From positions 1 to 49,521 of the forward strand of contig PWEA01000003.1 in assembly GCA_003553905.1 (NCBI GenBank): a stretch of 49,521 nt of DNA. Reading direction: 5' to 3'. How positions within the stretch are numbered: the stretch's first letter is position 1; every line of letters begins with the position of its first letter. Below the pieces are notes generated by a model. The model worked only from the letters and a program-made list of their open reading frames with translations. It did no database searches and was not told the DNA's origin. This stretch comes from Candidatus Aenigmatarchaeota archaeon (GTDB lineage Archaea > Aenigmatarchaeota > Aenigmatarchaeia > PWEA01). Shown here in pieces: positions 41,827-49,521 of this stretch. Made by a program: the position numbers and the translations under genes.

Positions 41827-42540
41827 CTATTCGATAACCTTTAGACCATCACCGGTTATCTCGATAGGAAATATTTCTATGTCATGATTTGTTCTGCGCA
41901 TCTTTCTTATCTCCAGGGTCCTGTTATACCTTTCTGCGATCGGGGTGAACTCTAATTTTATCACAGAGTCGGCGAGATACTCAACTATGCCACTGCCGGT
42001 CAGCCCTTCAGAAGTCTCGGGGATAGTACCGACAAGTATGGCAGTAACGCCCATTGCTTTCAGTTTTCTTATCAAAGAAGAAATAACAACCCTCGCCATA
42101 TACTCTTCATTAACAAACATTTCTATAAGAGACACGGAGTCTATAACAACCCTCTGTGCATCAATCTCCTTTATATTTTCTTCAAGTCTTCCCATGAACT
42201 CGGATATATAACCACGAACCATCCTGTTGATGTTGTCAACATCCTTGGAAGGGAATATAGGTTCTATAGAATCTATTCTTAGCAAATTATTTTCTGAAAG
42301 GTAGTTTGAGAAATCCCAGTCAAACATCTCCTCTATATCCTTCACTATATCATCCTTCTCCTCTTCTGTGGTCACATAAACGCCAGCCTCACCGTTTTCG
42401 AGGCCATAACGTATAAATGAAGCCGAAAAAGCCGTCTTCCCTGTACCTGTTTTACCTGTTACAAGGTTCACAGAACCCTCAAAAAAACCGCCCTTCATCT
42501 TGTCATCAAGATTTATAACACCACTACCCAATCTTTTCAT
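41827..42540 (-). CDS. KaiC-like RecA-superfamily ATPase (second of a convergent pair)
   Basis: The 237 residues have the KaiC core with Walker A GKTGTGKTAFS, GVYVTTEEEKDD with the catalytic Glu pair, RVVIDSVSLIEMF and IRKMRRTNHD. It is clearly related to, but diverged from, the neighbour at 41141, with which it converges leaving 2 bp. Its promoter region faces the pilin gene. A pair of single-domain KaiC proteins could form mixed rings; that is inference. Confidence 0.88.
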   Translation of the reverse strand: MKRLGSGVINLDDKMKGGFFEGSVNLVTGKTGTGKTAFSASFIRYGLENGEAGVYVTTEEEKDDIVKDIEEMFDWDFSNYLSENNLLRIDSIEPIFPSKDVDNINRMVRGYISEFMGRLEENIKEIDAQRVVIDSVSLIEMFVNEEYMARVVISSLIRKLKAMGVTAILVGTIPETSEGLTGSGIVEYLADSVIKLEFTPIAERYNRTLEIRKMRRTNHDIEIFPIEITGDGLKVIE

Positions 42541-42657
42541 ACTATCGTACTAAGTTTTTGTCTGCTTCTTTTTATCTTTTTGCTCCAAACAAGAAAAACT
42601 GCACCATATCAACATAATACTTTTTAAATGTAGCTTATCAAATATTCAACTGATACC

Positions 42658-43095
42658 ATGTTCGGAAAAAAGAAAGGACAGGCCGCGATGGAGTATCTTA
42701 TGACCTATGGCTGGGCTATTCTGGCTGTAGTGATCGTAGGCGGTGTCCTATACTACTATGGAGTTTTCGAACCTGACCTACCAGACCAAGGATGCCCAAA
42801 CGCACAGATTGCAGTTGATGGAAATGCGTGGGAATACAGCGGAGAAGAACTAAGATTTGTAGCAAGAAACAACGCAGGACAGGAGATCACACTAACTCGA
42901 GCAGAAGTAGAAGAAGAAAATGCATTCGCTGAGCTTGACCAAAGCCTTGGTATAGGTGAAAATTCTGATCAGATAACTATAACCGGTCTTCCGGAAGTAG
43001 AACCAGGAGATTCGGTGAGCGTTGATGTTGTTTTCACCTACGATGGAGCACTGGAGGACCAAACTTCTTCGTGCAACCTAATGGGAGAAGCATAA
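42658..43095 (+). CDS. Class III signal peptide pilin
   Basis: The 145-residue precursor begins MFGKKKG-QAAMEYLMTYGW, a basic leader, the Gly before the cut and a hydrophobic helix, as expected for cleavage by an FlaK/EppA-type prepilin peptidase after Gly7. The C-terminal part is a beta-rich head with two Cys (GCPN; SCNL), which could form a disulfide. TTTTTAAATG at about 42618 lies about 30 bp before the ATG. It is probably the major pilin of the locus, with its own terminator. Confidence 0.92.
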   Translation: MFGKKKGQAAMEYLMTYGWAILAVVIVGGVLYYYGVFEPDLPDQGCPNAQIAVDGNAWEYSGEELRFVARNNAGQEITLTRAEVEEENAFAELDQSLGIGENSDQITITGLPEVEPGDSVSVDVVFTYDGALEDQTSSCNLMGEA

Positions 43096-43119
43096 TCTGA
43101 ACACACAGGTTCGAAGTAG

Positions 43120-43171
43120 AAACCCACAGGGTTTGGTTTATCCAAACTTCCACCCTTTTCTTTATTTTGTT
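43120..43171 (+). terminator. Two overlapping hairpins plus T-rich tract after the pilin gene
   Basis: AAACCC-ACA-GGGTTT (43120-43134) overlaps GTTTGG-TTTAT-CCAAAC (43131-43147) and is followed by a T-rich run (43154-43171). Only one hairpin can form at a time. The site lies between convergent genes. It looks like a terminator for the pilin mRNA, with T-rich sequence also suited to FttA-dependent termination. Confidence 0.55.
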
Positions 43172-43198
43172 CTACCGGCCACAGCTATACAAGTCTAT

Positions 43199-44185
43199 CT
43201 AGAGCCCAACAAATCCACCAAAGACCCTGGTCACTATTATATTAGCAACATAAAAAACAACCAATCCAGCGGTAACCATAAGAGGTGAATACCTCAGACC
43301 ACTTGTAGAATTACCTTCCTGTATCATTCCTATAATTATACCACCAAAGAATGTAGTCACAGATATAGCTCCGATGGAAAACAGTTTCAAAGTGGAAGGA
43401 CTTATATCGGGGCCTTCCATTGATACCATAGCTCCTCCCATCCCACCAAAACCATCGGCAGCCACCATATCGCCTACCCAGAGGCTTGACGTAACCTCTA
43501 TAAAATAAACAGAAAGTGCAAACAAAAGCGGCGCACCAAGAACAGAGGCAAAAACAATAAACATCGAGTACATGGTAACGTTTGCCTTGACCTTATCCAT
43601 CATGTTTTGAGCTGTTCTTATATCGCCGGCGGTCTCATCAAGAAGTGTAGCCATCTCACCACCAGATCTTATGCCTTCAGTCATAAGTTTAACCGCTCTG
43701 TCTAAAAGATCCGACTTTACGTGTTCGGTCATCTCTTTGAGAGATTTTTCGAGTGGTTCACCTCCCATTACTCTCGAGGAAACCCTATGTATCTCATCTT
43801 CTAGGGGTCCAAACTCCGGCCTTGCCGAAACCCATATAGCCCTCTCAACTGTCATCCCTGCCCTTATGTTTGCAGCCATGAGTTGTAATGCATCTGGAAG
43901 AACTGTGTCAACCTCGCTTCCTCGTCTTTCAGCGACCAAAACAAGATATACAAAAGGTACGGTATTGAAACCAACTATCGAAATTATGAAAGCTCCGGTA
44001 GAATACAAAACGTTCGATGTCAATGCAAAAACAATCAAAGAGATACAAACACCCGATAAAAATCCAAGGATTATGAGAAAACCAACAAGTGATTCTGCTG
44101 AAGTACGGCGGTAGCCACCATAATCCAAGAGCTCAGTAAATCTTTCCTTCCACGGCAACTTTCTTCCTATAATCTCATACTTCAT
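43199..44185 (-). CDS. tadC: TadC/GspF-like pilus platform membrane protein
   Basis: The 328-residue protein has several membrane segments and the type II secretion F signature region (LPDALQLMAANIRAGMTVE; EMATLLDETAGDIRTAQN). It would form half of the inner-membrane platform for pilus assembly. ATG 44185 follows AGGTG; the in-frame GTG 44194 lies in that site. It is the last gene of the minus-strand pilus operon. Confidence 0.9.
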   Translation of the reverse strand: MKYEIIGRKLPWKERFTELLDYGGYRRTSAESLVGFLIILGFLSGVCISLIVFALTSNVLYSTGAFIISIVGFNTVPFVYLVLVAERRGSEVDTVLPDALQLMAANIRAGMTVERAIWVSARPEFGPLEDEIHRVSSRVMGGEPLEKSLKEMTEHVKSDLLDRAVKLMTEGIRSGGEMATLLDETAGDIRTAQNMMDKVKANVTMYSMFIVFASVLGAPLLFALSVYFIEVTSSLWVGDMVAADGFGGMGGAMVSMEGPDISPSTLKLFSIGAISVTTFFGGIIIGMIQEGNSTSGLRYSPLMVTAGLVVFYVANIIVTRVFGGFVGL

Positions 44186-44194
44186 ATGAAACAC

Positions 44195-45082
44195 CTAAAA
44201 ACTAACCGAAGGTCTTTTACTTTTTACGAAGCCCATAAAGAAAAACTGGAACATCGCTAGACCAAATATTATCAGTGGAAAAATCAAGCCTGGAATACTC
44301 ATCCCTGTAAGACTGGTAAGTATTATCAAAAATGTTATTCCTATTGAAGGTAGAATCACTGCAACTATCATATAAAACATTGTCCATGGATTCAACTCTT
44401 CTCCATATCTATTTATCTTGTTGATCTGCCTTTCAGCAAAGTTGTCTGTTATAGCTTCCAGTGCCTTTGAAACATCACTGCCCCCTTGAAGAGCGTTAAC
44501 AACTTGCCACAAAGCTCTTCTAAAATAAAGAGATGGGCTTCTTTTTGCTGATTCGTTTAGAACATCTTCCTGATCCCTGCCTGAGTTAACTTCTTCAACT
44601 ATTCTTCTAAACTCATCGCTCACACTTCCATAGCCGCTTGAAACTCCTACCATGGCATCGAAAAGGGGCACGCCTGCCCTGACCTCTATGAGAAGGTGTC
44701 TGAGAGCAAACAGAAGATTTTTTTCCAGATCTCTGACCTTTCTCCCTGCAACAAGGGCCGGATAAAAGTTAACATACCAGAAGGGGACGAAGAAGAATAC
44801 AACAGATAACAAAGGCGGAAGTAAACCTATAGATCCTGTTGACATCACAGAGATAAGTGTCACGATGCCTGCCATCAGAAACGAATAGAAAAGTCCAGTA
44901 AAAACCGCGAGGCTCACATAAAGAATAGGATCAATGTCCATATCTGCTTGATAAAGATTCTTTTTGAGATGCGGTACAGAAGGAGCTAATTTTTCACCTA
45001 CAAAACGTAGCTTTCTTGCTGCTTTGAGAGCTCTCTTTGTGGTAAAGGGAACGATTGGAATAGATTTTATTTCCTCATTCAC
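44195..45082 (-). CDS. tadC: TadC/GspF-like pilus platform membrane protein (second copy)
   Basis: The 295-residue protein has membrane helices and a T2SSF domain (FALRHLLIEVRAGVPLFDAM; ALQGGSDVSKALEAI). Tad-type loci often encode two platform proteins, and this pair fits that pattern. The start is GTG 45082 with GGGGATTAC upstream, overlapping the stop of the ATPase gene; ATG 45078 is out of frame. A basic N-terminus (FTTKRALKAARKLR) faces the cytoplasm. Confidence 0.9.
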   Translation of the reverse strand: MNEEIKSIPIVPFTTKRALKAARKLRFVGEKLAPSVPHLKKNLYQADMDIDPILYVSLAVFTGLFYSFLMAGIVTLISVMSTGSIGLLPPLLSVVFFFVPFWYVNFYPALVAGRKVRDLEKNLLFALRHLLIEVRAGVPLFDAMVGVSSGYGSVSDEFRRIVEEVNSGRDQEDVLNESAKRSPSLYFRRALWQVVNALQGGSDVSKALEAITDNFAERQINKINRYGEELNPWTMFYMIVAVILPSIGITFLIILTSLTGMSIPGLIFPLIIFGLAMFQFFFMGFVKSKRPSVSF

Positions 45083-46646
45083 GTAATCCCCTTTTCTTGA
45101 GTTCGTCTATAACATCATCCGGAAGTAGGTTGTCTGGCCCTTTGTCACCCCTGACAAGTTCAAGGACCTTGTCTTTGTTGCTATAGTACTCGGCCACGAC
45201 CTTTCCCACAGAATTCGTGGTTTTGAGATTACTGTCAAGAAACCACTGCAGTATTTCTTCTTTCTCTTTGAGGTCTTCTTGTATCTCCTGTTGGGACATG
45301 GATGTATGATCCATTATATCATCAAGAAGTCTATTGGACTCTCTTATCTTTGAAAACTCGTCGTCGTTCGGTTTCCATCTATACAGGGTCCTAGCATTTA
45401 AGTCAACCCCACCTCCTTTTCTCTTGGTTTTAGGAACTATCTCGGCAAGCTCTCTTGTCCTCCTTATACCCGTTCTTCTGTCTCTGTACTGCACGCATGT
45501 CAGATGGAGAGACTCGAGCATAGTCTTTGGTATGTTTATGGGAGGGTTAGAAATTCTTCTCATAACCTCCTTTGCTGTGTTCGCATGAAGTGTAGCATAA
45601 ACAGAATGGCCTGTCAACATAGCCTCGAAAAGAACCTCGGCCTGATCCTTCTCTCTTATCTCACCTACCATTATTCTGTCGGGTCTCATTCTCAATGAGT
45701 TGATCATAAGATCAAGCATGCTAACCTCACCCTTACCTTCCGGGTTCGGCTCTCTTGTGGTCATAGGAACCCAGTGAAGATATTGGGGGAGGTTCAACTC
45801 CCTTGTGTCTTCTATAGTTACAATCCTCTGGTTGGGTGGTATAAATGGGGTGAGCGTATTGAGAAGGGCAGTCTTTCCGGACGCCGTACCCCCGGCTATA
45901 AGCATATTCATTTCATACTGTATAGATAACCACAAAAGAGCCGCAAGTTCTTTTGATAGGGTTCCGAACTTGGGATCTATGAAATGTGTTATAGTCCATG
46001 GATTCCTAGCAAACTTTCTTATTGTTATGGTATTTCCATCTGTGGAAACAGGAAAAAGAGTTGCATTTACTCTATCACCGCTTGGTAGATGAGCATCAAG
46101 AAGAGGTTGTAGGTTTGTTATTTGTTTCCCCACCCTTCTTCCTATCACTGAAGAATAGTTGTATATTTTTCTTTCTGAATCAAGATATATGTCGGTTTTT
46201 AACCAATGAAACTCCTTATGATAAACCCAAACAGGCTCATCGGCAGAATTAACCACTATTTCCTCGAGATCATCATCTCTCAATAATATTTCTAGCCTCC
46301 CGAGACCGTACATGTCATGTGTAAGTCTTCCTGCCAAAATTTCTATCTTTCTTTTACTTAGCCCAGGGAAGAAACTTCCAGCAACTCTCTCTGCCGTCCT
46401 CAAAAACTCCCCCTTTATTTTTTCCACTGACTTGGGATCAAGTATCTCCCTTTCTTCTATGTCAACTTGCCTTGTTATCTCTTCCTTTAAGTCATCGAGA
46501 ACCGTTCTCGTTGCCTTCTCGAACTTTGGATAGTCTACGATATACCGTGGAACGTGGTCCTCCTCCCTCTCGACGATAGTTACCTCTGCCTCGACATTGT
46601 CTGCCTCGACTGTATACACAGCCTGCGTGTTTTCAGCGATTATCAT
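45075..46646 (-). CDS. tadA: Type IV pilus assembly ATPase, TadA/VirB11-like
   Basis: This ATPase of about 523 residues has the Walker A motif GGTASGKTALLN, an Asp box (IEDTRELNLPQY), Walker B (RMRPDRIMVGEIRE) and a His box (ATLHANTAKEVMRRI), as in archaeal GspE/TadA secretion ATPases. It powers pilin extraction and insertion with the two TadC proteins. The N-terminus overlaps the end of the upstream wHTH-C2H2 gene by 14 bp. A GTG at 46649 also precedes ATG 46646. Confidence 0.95.
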   Translation of the reverse strand: MIIAENTQAVYTVEADNVEAEVTIVEREEDHVPRYIVDYPKFEKATRTVLDDLKEEITRQVDIEEREILDPKSVEKIKGEFLRTAERVAGSFFPGLSKRKIEILAGRLTHDMYGLGRLEILLRDDDLEEIVVNSADEPVWVYHKEFHWLKTDIYLDSERKIYNYSSVIGRRVGKQITNLQPLLDAHLPSGDRVNATLFPVSTDGNTITIRKFARNPWTITHFIDPKFGTLSKELAALLWLSIQYEMNMLIAGGTASGKTALLNTLTPFIPPNQRIVTIEDTRELNLPQYLHWVPMTTREPNPEGKGEVSMLDLMINSLRMRPDRIMVGEIREKDQAEVLFEAMLTGHSVYATLHANTAKEVMRRISNPPINIPKTMLESLHLTCVQYRDRRTGIRRTRELAEIVPKTKRKGGGVDLNARTLYRWKPNDDEFSKIRESNRLLDDIMDHTSMSQQEIQEDLKEKEEILQWFLDSNLKTTNSVGKVVAEYYSNKDKVLELVRGDKGPDNLLPDDVIDELKKRGLRE

Positions 46647-46974
46647 CACCTTTGTGCTTCATTCCTACATGGGTAAGTAGTCCATGTTCTGTTCTAAAGC
46701 CCTTACCACACTCATCACACACATATTCTTCTCTTTTTTGATCCTTCATGGTCTTCTTTGCCATTTCTTTACTTTCCTTCTCTACAATCTCAATTTTCAT
46801 TCCTCTAATACTGTAGTCTATCTCGACCGCACCGTGTTCCTCAAGAGCATTTGCCCATTCCTCGATAACTTCCTCTGGATACCCAAACTTCTCTGAAAGC
46901 TTGCTCAGACTACAACTGCCTTTTTTGTGAAGATATTCAACTATCTCGTCTATTCCCGTTTCGATGACTTTCAT
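46633..46974 (-). CDS. Winged-helix protein with C-terminal C2H2 zinc finger
   Basis: The 113 residues begin with a winged-helix domain (EIVEYLHKKGSCSLSKLSEK, EWANALEEHGAVEIDY), pass through a charged linker and end in a classical C2H2 finger (YVCDECGKGFRTEHGLLTHV with final His in MKH). It looks like a DNA- or RNA-binding regulator. ATG 46974 follows GAGAGGTG. Its 3' end overlaps the TadA-like ATPase, so it is expressed with the pilus machinery and may control it. Confidence 0.82.
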   Translation of the reverse strand: MKVIETGIDEIVEYLHKKGSCSLSKLSEKFGYPEEVIEEWANALEEHGAVEIDYSIRGMKIEIVEKESKEMAKKTMKDQKREEYVCDECGKGFRTEHGLLTHVGMKHKGDDNR

Positions 46975-46985
46975 GAAAACACCTC

Positions 46986-48209
46986 TCAACAGTCAAAATG
47001 CAAAGCATCACTTAATCCAATGTCCTCCGAACTCGGGGCATCTATACGAAAAGACTTTGGCATGCCTTTCACATTACAGTCTTTAACGTTTTCCTTACTA
47101 AAATAAATGTGTGCAACATTCGATTTATTCTTCACCTCAAGTCCCTCCCTGTCAAGATCGGTCTTTTTTAACAGTACGTTTAGGCCCTGCTCGGACCTTG
47201 CATCGGGATTGTTTTCCAGACGATCAAGAAAACTCGGGGCTTTTTCACCTGGCATGTAGCATGTTTCGTTCCACATTCTATATAGGTTGTCAAGCTCCCA
47301 AACCTCACCACGGACTCCTTCAACAACTACACCTATCCCATCGGAAATAAGATCCGTATCTGTCTTACTCACATACGGGACTTCCAATAAATCGTCGTCA
47401 ACGCCTTCTCCCACCACAACACCAGAAAATCTGTTGGCATATCCATAGTCATCTAAGGACCCTACAACAAGTACTTTGGTTTCTTTGTTATCGACTTCAC
47501 CAGAGATTGGTTCAAAAACCGTACTGCCCGATCCCCATGAATTGTTTCCAACACCCTCTGCAAGCTTCTTGCTCGTATAGTTAAAGTCACAAGGTTCGAT
47601 AAAGGTACTGAGCCTTCCTCCGGTTCCGAGGGCAACAAGTGGATCTTCAAGACCTTTCAAGGACACCTCATTTGGGTTATATTTGTCCTTAGCTAGTCCG
47701 AAGGCTCCACCCGAATCGGACATCTCCAATGTATAATTGAAACCAAGGGAAACCGTATAACTATCCTTCATCTCCGGTTTTGGTTCGTCCATATTCAGAA
47801 TGACTTCATAACCCCTCTGAGATGATATTCTTTCAACGCTCCTAAGCCAGTCCTCGATTCCCGATCTATTCATAAGAAGTTGTGGCTCGCCGTGTATGCT
47901 ACCATCTACAAAAAGCTCTCCGAGTACATCTGAAGAAGAATTCAGACCTTCGCCTGCCTCGATAACATATCCCACGGAGGAAAACAACGACCTTCGACCT
48001 ATCTTTTCTGAGCTACGTGATAGGTCCTGTTCAAGAGAATGATAATGATAATATCCACTTTTAAGCCTGACCTGTTGTCCTATATCACTACCATACCCAC
48101 CCATGGTTTCACCAAAGGCAATCGAAAGTAAAACCAACGGTAAAATCATAAGAATGGTCATGATTGAGAGAAACTGGCCTCTTTTACCAAAGTTTATCAT
48201 CATTTTCAT
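46986..48209 (-). CDS. Large prepilin-like exported protein
   Basis: This protein of about 407 residues starts MKMMINFGKRG-QFLSIMTI with a hydrophobic run to about residue 33. The KRG-Q junction resembles a class III prepilin site like that of the pilin at 42658. The large ectodomain is acidic, with NWS- and NYT-type sequons and late cysteines (SKENVKDCNV; HFDC). It may be a minor pilin or tip adhesin. ATG 48209 overlaps the preceding stop codon (TGATG). Confidence 0.7.
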   Translation of the reverse strand: MKMMINFGKRGQFLSIMTILMILPLVLLSIAFGETMGGYGSDIGQQVRLKSGYYHYHSLEQDLSRSSEKIGRRSLFSSVGYVIEAGEGLNSSSDVLGELFVDGSIHGEPQLLMNRSGIEDWLRSVERISSQRGYEVILNMDEPKPEMKDSYTVSLGFNYTLEMSDSGGAFGLAKDKYNPNEVSLKGLEDPLVALGTGGRLSTFIEPCDFNYTSKKLAEGVGNNSWGSGSTVFEPISGEVDNKETKVLVVGSLDDYGYANRFSGVVVGEGVDDDLLEVPYVSKTDTDLISDGIGVVVEGVRGEVWELDNLYRMWNETCYMPGEKAPSFLDRLENNPDARSEQGLNVLLKKTDLDREGLEVKNKSNVAHIYFSKENVKDCNVKGMPKSFRIDAPSSEDIGLSDALHFDC

Positions 48210-49521
48210 CACCATATTTTCAGTGTAAAGATCCCGGGACCCCAAAGATATGGAACCCCACCAACCTTCATATCACTTACCTCTAAATTCCCCTCGGATA
48301 TCATAACATCCACCCTTCCGTCGTTGTTGACATCCAATCTTGTCAAAAGCCTTTCTACCATATCGTCTAGGGCATCATTCCGAGGATCCCATCTATCAGA
48401 AGTGTTCCCCACGCCCAAGATGTATTCTTCTCCTGTGCTCATCTCAACTGGTCTGCTTCCTCCTTCATACTTTTGAAATGAATCGCCATAGCCAACGGAT
48501 GCATTTACCGCCACCGTATACAACACCCTGCTGTCCGGTGAACCACCACTGAAATTACCCGGGGCCCTTGATGTATCTATATAAACAGTATTGTTACCGC
48601 TGCTGATATATTCAGTCGGTATCCTAATGGTATATGGATCACCTAGTTTCGTATAATCATCACCATATTCCGAAAGGTTGTAGATGTTTTTATCTACCTC
48701 ATCGTTCGTTATATTTGCCATGGATGTCCAGAATCGTGAGGAGTATGAAGTAACCCTGGCTTCCAGAGGTCTGGCAGCCTCACCGACCCAGAACCAGCCC
48801 TTCTGTGGTGATTCAACCTCCTCGCCAAAGACATCGGACTCAAATGTAAGAGGGATTTCACCGTAGCCGAGTGGATCTGTCTCATCAGAGTAGGTTATAT
48901 TTATATGAGATTCCTCGTACAGTCTGTCCTTGACTTCTCGTTCTGGTATAACCCTCTGTTCCTCCATCGCTGCTTCCAGAATATCATGTGCTATTTTTTC
49001 ATAAATCTCCTTCAGGTCCTCGGGTTCCTGTTCATCTGCATCCACGTGGTAGAACTCCCCACCACCACATTGTGCTGTTTTGTTCATCTCCTCGATAGCA
49101 TCCTCATCTTCGTCGTCAACGACAGCAATGGTATGGACAACCGCATCATGTTTTCTATAGGCTCGGCACCCGGCCTCTATTGTATGATATTTGGGTTCAT
49201 CTTCCCAATCTTCACCAAAGTAATCCTCGTAATATGGTCCCTCTTCCATCTCTGTTTTCTCTTCTGGATCACCTCCTGAAATGACAACAATAGATCTGTA
49301 CCTGTACTCCGTGGCAGATAGTTCAGCATCAAAAGTAGATTCATCGTTACCCGGATTGAAGCGGACAGCCAGTACATTGTCTTCGTCCTTCATAAGTTCC
49401 CTGTCTATGATATCACCGGTGAACCCACCAAGAGAAATATTGTCCACGTACCAGCCCTCGTAATCCTCGTAACGTCCATGATCCATACTATCAATGCTGT
49501 CGAACCTAAATCTAAATCTGG
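48209..49521 (-). CDS. VWA-type surface protein, N-terminus beyond window
   Basis: The frame is open to the right edge of the window, so this is the C-terminal ~437 residues. It begins with a jelly-roll-like piece (FRFDSID ... YEGWYVDNISLGGF), then the second half of a VWA fold (RSIVVISGGDP, AVVHTIAVVDDEDEDAIEEM, GGGEFYHVDADEQEPEDLKE), then beta-rich domains. The MIDAS motif must lie beyond the edge. It is probably secreted and adhesive, and heads the pilus operon visible here. Confidence 0.82.
   Translation of the reverse strand, partial: RFRFRFDSIDSMDHGRYEDYEGWYVDNISLGGFTGDIIDRELMKDEDNVLAVRFNPGNDESTFDAELSATEYRYRSIVVISGGDPEEKTEMEEGPYYEDYFGEDWEDEPKYHTIEAGCRAYRKHDAVVHTIAVVDDEDEDAIEEMNKTAQCGGGEFYHVDADEQEPEDLKEIYEKIAHDILEAAMEEQRVIPEREVKDRLYEESHINITYSDETDPLGYGEIPLTFESDVFGEEVESPQKGWFWVGEAARPLEARVTSYSSRFWTSMANITNDEVDKNIYNLSEYGDDYTKLGDPYTIRIPTEYISSGNNTVYIDTSRAPGNFSGGSPDSRVLYTVAVNASVGYGDSFQKYEGGSRPVEMSTGEEYILGVGNTSDRWDPRNDALDDMVERLLTRLDVNNDGRVDVMISEGNLEVSDMKVGGVPYLWGPGIFTLKIW

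Noticed and set aside
48209-49521. Truncated or frameshifted VWA gene
   Set aside because: The frame runs open to the end of the window, so the missing N-terminus is a window-edge effect, not a mutation.

Overview
The window is archaeal chromosomal DNA. The evidence is an exosome–proteasome superoperon, an archaeal-type prolyl-tRNA synthetase, a KH-bearing aCPSF1/FttA nuclease, KEOPS subunit Pcc1, Rpo12, eL43, RtcB with archease, SepF, class III signal peptides and intron-bearing tRNAs. TATA-like boxes commonly sit about 25 bp before an ATG (leaderless starts), while operon-internal genes carry GGAGGTG-type Shine-Dalgarno (SD) sites. The proteins are rich in Asp and Glu. A DPANN lineage (Nanohaloarchaeota- or Aenigmarchaeota-like) or a salt-adapted uncultured euryarchaeal lineage would fit, but no rRNA is present and this placement is inference.

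Region 0-5.9 kb holds a membrane-anchored thioredoxin-like protein, a small Cys-rich secreted protein, an HTH-PAS-PAS sensor without a kinase domain, two tiny overlapping genes (one a zinc ribbon) behind a possible structured RNA, a YjbQ protein, a DEAD-box helicase, a polyprenol-kinase-like protein with a probable CTG start, and KsgA/Dim1. Region 5.9-17.8 kb holds tRNA-Pro, a GT39-like membrane glycosyltransferase, pyruvate phosphate dikinase, a UPF0182 membrane protein, ProS, proteasome beta, FttA and an AN1-finger/rhomboid fusion.

Region 24.1-17.8 kb (minus strand) is one long operon: psmA, SBDS, rrp4, rrp41, rrp42, eL43, rpo12, pcc1, prefoldin beta, a DHH phosphoesterase, UPF0147 and sepF. 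It couples RNA degradation, protein degradation, ribosome maturation, tRNA modification, chaperoning and division. After it come a small hypothetical gene, endonuclease III and a tRNA-Leu(GAG) interrupted by about 63 nt inside its D-loop.

Region 25.5-36.8 kb (minus strand) is a cell-surface locus of five exported proteins. The largest, about 2304 residues, has FN3-like, GLUG and Gly-rich repeats and ends in a four-cysteine domain that is also the whole ectodomain of the 202-residue protein encoded just downstream. A divergent HTH regulator and a MinD/ParA ATPase follow, separated from the giant gene by a spacer with repeated CGACC motifs. Next comes an RNA-ligation neighbourhood: intron-containing tRNA-Tyr, archease, an uncharacterised protein made of two repeats, and RtcB.

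Region 41.1-49.5 kb is a type IV pilus-like locus: two KaiC-like ATPases, a class III pilin, two TadC-like membrane proteins, a TadA-like ATPase, a winged-helix/C2H2 regulator, a prepilin-like protein and a VWA-type surface protein cut by the window edge. No CRISPR array, insertion sequence, phage gene or rRNA was seen, and no gene-free stretch exceeds 300 bases.
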